Of a stretch of 7,134 bases of DNA, positions 4,912-7,134 are shown one piece after another. Below the pieces are notes generated by a model, which worked only from the letters and a program-made list of their open reading frames with translations, had not been told where the DNA came from and made no database searches. The position numbers and the translations under genes are program-made. The DNA is from Candidatus Delongbacteria bacterium (GTDB taxonomy: Bacteria > UBA4055), in contig JAKLPX010000022.1 in NCBI GenBank assembly GCA_022013635.1, positions 1-7,134 on the forward strand, given 5' to 3'. The stretch's first letter is position 1; every line of letters begins with the position of its first letter.

Positions 4912-5664
4912 CTATTGAATTAAATCAATTATTACACATATTCCGTAAGAATCATTTCCGAACTGTGGAAGCAATGTAATATTATCTTCAGCGCCAAGCC
5001 CGAAAGGATGCCAGTTTTTCAGCGGTTCGAACCGATACACCAGATTACCGACCAGAATTCCGATCCCGGCGCCTGTCAGAACATCAGAAATCCAGTGCTT
5101 ATTGTTCAACATCCGGAAAACTCCGGTAGTTGTTGCAAATGCAAACCCGCTGTAAGCAATAAATCTGTTTGAATCTTTATATTCATGATAAAGAACGGTT
5201 GCGTTCGTGAATGCGATATTTGAATGGTTCGACGGGAAGGAAAGTTGATCTGTTCCGTCCGGTCGGGTTTTAGAGGTCAAGCTTTTCAATGCCCTGGCAA
5301 TGCTAACCGAAGCCAAATTAGCGAGCACAATATTTTTGGAACGGTCAAAAAAGTTATTCTTTGCTTTGCAACCCAGCCAGTCAAAAATATATAATTCAAC
5401 CATCGGGGCGTACACAATATAGTCGTCGATCCCGAATTTGAAGTCATTTCCGCCACTGCTTCTGATATCTGTCTGAATGTCTTTTTCAAACTCACTTCCG
5501 CTTATTGAAGAGCCGACCGTGATCAATGTAAGAGGAAGAATATAGGGAGCGAAAGAAGTTTTATTATTGGATTTAAGGCTGTCTGTCTGAGAGTAAACGG
5601 CGGATGAAAACGATACAAGGAACAGAATAAAGATCCGGATATTAAATTTTAAACAAAGCAACAC
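4912..5664 (-). CDS. Exported PAP2-family phosphatase
   Basis: This 250-residue protein belongs to the PAP2 (type 2 phosphatidic acid phosphatase / acid phosphatase) superfamily. These enzymes remove phosphate from lipid phosphates such as phosphatidate or undecaprenyl pyrophosphate, usually at or outside the inner membrane. Residues 1-25 look like a signal peptide (hydrophobic IFILFLVSFSSAVYS). Motif 1 is K127-x6-R134-P135, motif 2 is FPSNH (residues 143-147, catalytic-type H147), and motif 3 is R184-x5-H190-x3-D194, with H190 the expected nucleophile. All charged residues are kept, but the usual Gly of PSGH is Asn146. The most upstream start, GTG 5664, is only 2 bases from the ribosome binding site AAGAGG (5667-5672). 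TTG at 5659-5661 has better spacing, so the true start may be one codon later. It begins 9 bases after the helicase stop, suggesting one transcript. The true substrate cannot be read from sequence. Confidence 0.85.
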   Translation of the reverse strand: MLLCLKFNIRIFILFLVSFSSAVYSQTDSLKSNNKTSFAPYILPLTLITVGSSISGSEFEKDIQTDIRSSGGNDFKFGIDDYIVYAPMVELYIFDWLGCKAKNNFFDRSKNIVLANLASVSIARALKSLTSKTRPDGTDQLSFPSNHSNIAFTNATVLYHEYKDSNRFIAYSGFAFATTTGVFRMLNNKHWISDVLTGAGIGILVGNLVYRFEPLKNWHPFGLGAEDNITLLPQFGNDSYGICVIIDLIQ

Positions 5665-5673
5665 ATCCTCTTA

Positions 5674-7047
5674 TCAGTTAGATCGTACTGTATTATAATG
5701 AGGTTTCCGTCTGAATTCAACCGTTTTCGGATTTTTTATTTCAACCGGTTTCGGTTTAAAGCGGTCCGGAGAACGGTGAACAGGTTTTTTATCCTGAACT
5801 TTTCCTGCGGGCTTTCTGTCTGAGATCTTTCTGGGATATTCTCTCTCGGTTGTCTTAACAGGAGCAATTCCGGTAAACGGGAACGGATGATCTTCAACCA
5901 CCGGTATCTTCTTCGAGATAAGTTTCTCGACATCGCGCAGATACGGTCTTTCCTCAGCATCACATAATGAATATGATGTTCCCCTGGCTCCCGCTCTTCC
6001 TGTCCTTCCTATGCGGTGGACATACATTTCAGCGATATTGGAAATCTCATAATTAATAACATATTCGAGATCGTTCACATCAATTCCTCTGGCGGCTATA
6101 TCGGTCGCAACAAGTACCCGAGTTGTTTGAGCTTTAAAATTTGACAAGGCTCTCTGTCTTGCGTTCTGAGCTTTATTTCCGTGAATAGCTTCAGCGGTCA
6201 CATTATGGTTCTGAAGAACTCTCACGACCTTATCGGCACCGTGTTTTGTGCGTGTGAAAACCAAAGCTGTTTTGATTTTCTTATCCTTTAGAATATCTAC
6301 AAGCAAAGCGGATTTGTTTCCTTTATCCACAAAGTAAACGAACTGATCTATAGTGTCAACTGTTGATGAGATAGGTGTTGCCGACACATGTGAGGGATTA
6401 TTCAGGATAGTGCCTGCAAGCGTTATTATCTCGGCAGGAAGTGTTGCAGAAAAGAACAGTGACTGTCTTTTTTTAGGAAGTACAGCAAGTACTTTTTTAA
6501 TGTCGTGTATAAAGCCCATATCGAGCATACGGTCGGCTTCATCGAGAACAAATATTTCAACGTCCTGAATGTTCAGATGCCTTTGATTCATCAGATCAAG
6601 CAGCCGTCCGGGTGTGGCGATGACTATATCGACTCCGCTTTTTAACAGCTGAACTTGCGGGTACTGGTTTACACCGCCGAATATTACGGCTGTTTTTAGT
6701 TTTGTATATCTGCCGTAGGCTTTAAAACTTTCGTCTATTTGGATAGCAAGTTCCCTTGTCGGCGTCAGTATCAGACTTCTTACCTTTCTTTTTAATTCAG
6801 GTTTTCTTGCGCTAAGTAATTGCAGGGTAGGTACCGCGAAAGCGGCGGTTTTACCTGTTCCTGTTTGTGCGCATCCGAGAAGGTCGGTGCCTTTCAGGCA
6901 GATAGGTATCGCCTGTAGCTGAATAGGCGTCGGTATAGTATAACCTTCGTGCTCGATCGCTCTTAATATAGGTTCGATGATGTTCAATGTTTTGAACTGT
7001 GAATTTTCGGTAACGGGTAATGCTTCAGGTTTGATTATATTCGTCAA
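5674..7047 (-). CDS. rhlE: RhlE-like DEAD-box ATP-dependent RNA helicase
   Basis: This 457-residue cytoplasmic helicase would unwind RNA duplexes using ATP, as in ribosome assembly, RNA turnover or cold adaptation. The conserved motifs are in order: Q motif region F18 and GYTIPTPIQ (35-43), motif I AQTGTGKT (60-67), PTRELA (96-101), GG (124-125), TPGR (145-148), DEAD (169-172), SAT (200-202), VFTRTK (263-268), TDIAARGID (315-323) and HRIGRTGR (344-351). After residue about 395 comes a basic, Lys/Arg/Pro-rich disordered tail ending TVRSN, typical of RhlE-type proteins and likely to bind RNA. The start is a TTG at 7045-7047. It is preceded by AAGGA at 8-base spacing, and no in-frame ATG lies nearby before residue 152, so TTG fits the family's usual N-terminus. 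It probably shares a transcript with the downstream PAP2 gene. RhlE is the best match; other DEAD-box paralogues such as CshA or DeaD-type are less likely because their C-terminal domains are absent. Confidence 0.92.
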   Translation of the reverse strand: MTNIIKPEALPVTENSQFKTLNIIEPILRAIEHEGYTIPTPIQLQAIPICLKGTDLLGCAQTGTGKTAAFAVPTLQLLSARKPELKRKVRSLILTPTRELAIQIDESFKAYGRYTKLKTAVIFGGVNQYPQVQLLKSGVDIVIATPGRLLDLMNQRHLNIQDVEIFVLDEADRMLDMGFIHDIKKVLAVLPKKRQSLFFSATLPAEIITLAGTILNNPSHVSATPISSTVDTIDQFVYFVDKGNKSALLVDILKDKKIKTALVFTRTKHGADKVVRVLQNHNVTAEAIHGNKAQNARQRALSNFKAQTTRVLVATDIAARGIDVNDLEYVINYEISNIAEMYVHRIGRTGRAGARGTSYSLCDAEERPYLRDVEKLISKKIPVVEDHPFPFTGIAPVKTTEREYPRKISDRKPAGKVQDKKPVHRSPDRFKPKPVEIKNPKTVEFRRKPHYNTVRSN

Positions 7048-7134
7048 AATCTCTTTCCTTTTTTTCTGTTTTTTGTGGTTTATTCCGGTAATTGATCTAA
7101 TACTCTATCAGTTGATTATTCTATATTTTACACA

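Noticed and set aside
5286..5963. Additional - strand frames within the phosphatase (5286-5495) and helicase (5736-5963) genes.
   Set aside because: They are out-of-frame shadows of genes that have complete family motifs in the main frame.

Overview
The window looks like a chromosomal segment of a low-to-moderate GC Gram-negative bacterium of the Fibrobacterota-Chlorobi-Bacteroidota (FCB) side of the tree. The evidence is the Sec signal peptides ending in SYSQ or VYSQ, a very large exported GLUG-repeat protein with Fn3-like modules that end in the KKFYLVV style, and an RhlE-type helicase with a basic tail. Cloacimonadota, 'Candidatus Delongbacteria' or Bacteroidota-like lineages are plausible. 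This is inference from protein style; no rRNA is present.

Left part (1-550, + strand): the end of a DUF5131 (phage Gp37/Gp68, 'three-Cys-motif') gene that appears to have lost its whole middle in frame, a short TPR-like fragment, and a strong bidirectional rho-independent terminator at 517-546.

Centre left (566-3321, - strand): what appears to be one gene for a secreted protein of about 920 residues. It has a signal peptide, a first GLUG-repeat block, an Fn3-like domain, a second GLUG block and a terminal Fn3-like domain. It is split into two open frames by a one-base shift near 1807. The ribosome binding site is at 3328-3335.

Centre (3500-4150, + strand): more decayed or short accessory genes. 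These are a C-terminal winged-helix-like fragment that resembles TcmP (the usual partner of DUF5131), a frameshifted ORF6N-domain (phage antirepressor-like) remnant, and a small hypothetical ORF. Together with the deleted DUF5131 they suggest an eroded phage- or defence-like island into which, or beside which, the GLUG gene now lies on the opposite strand.

Right part (4150-7134): more orderly housekeeping-like content. A 181-residue, four-helix membrane protein with a C-terminal CxxC...CPEC module (+ strand, own promoter and good ribosome binding site) converges on a two-gene - strand unit. That unit is an RhlE-like DEAD-box helicase followed, 9 bases later, by an exported PAP2-family phosphatase. 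Between the converging units is a long imperfect inverted repeat ending in eight T.

I found no CRISPR array, tRNA, rRNA or intact transposase. The most notable points are the single-base split of the giant GLUG gene, the internally deleted DUF5131 with a probable TcmP remnant on the far side of the GLUG gene, and the small orphan membrane protein carrying the four-cysteine module.
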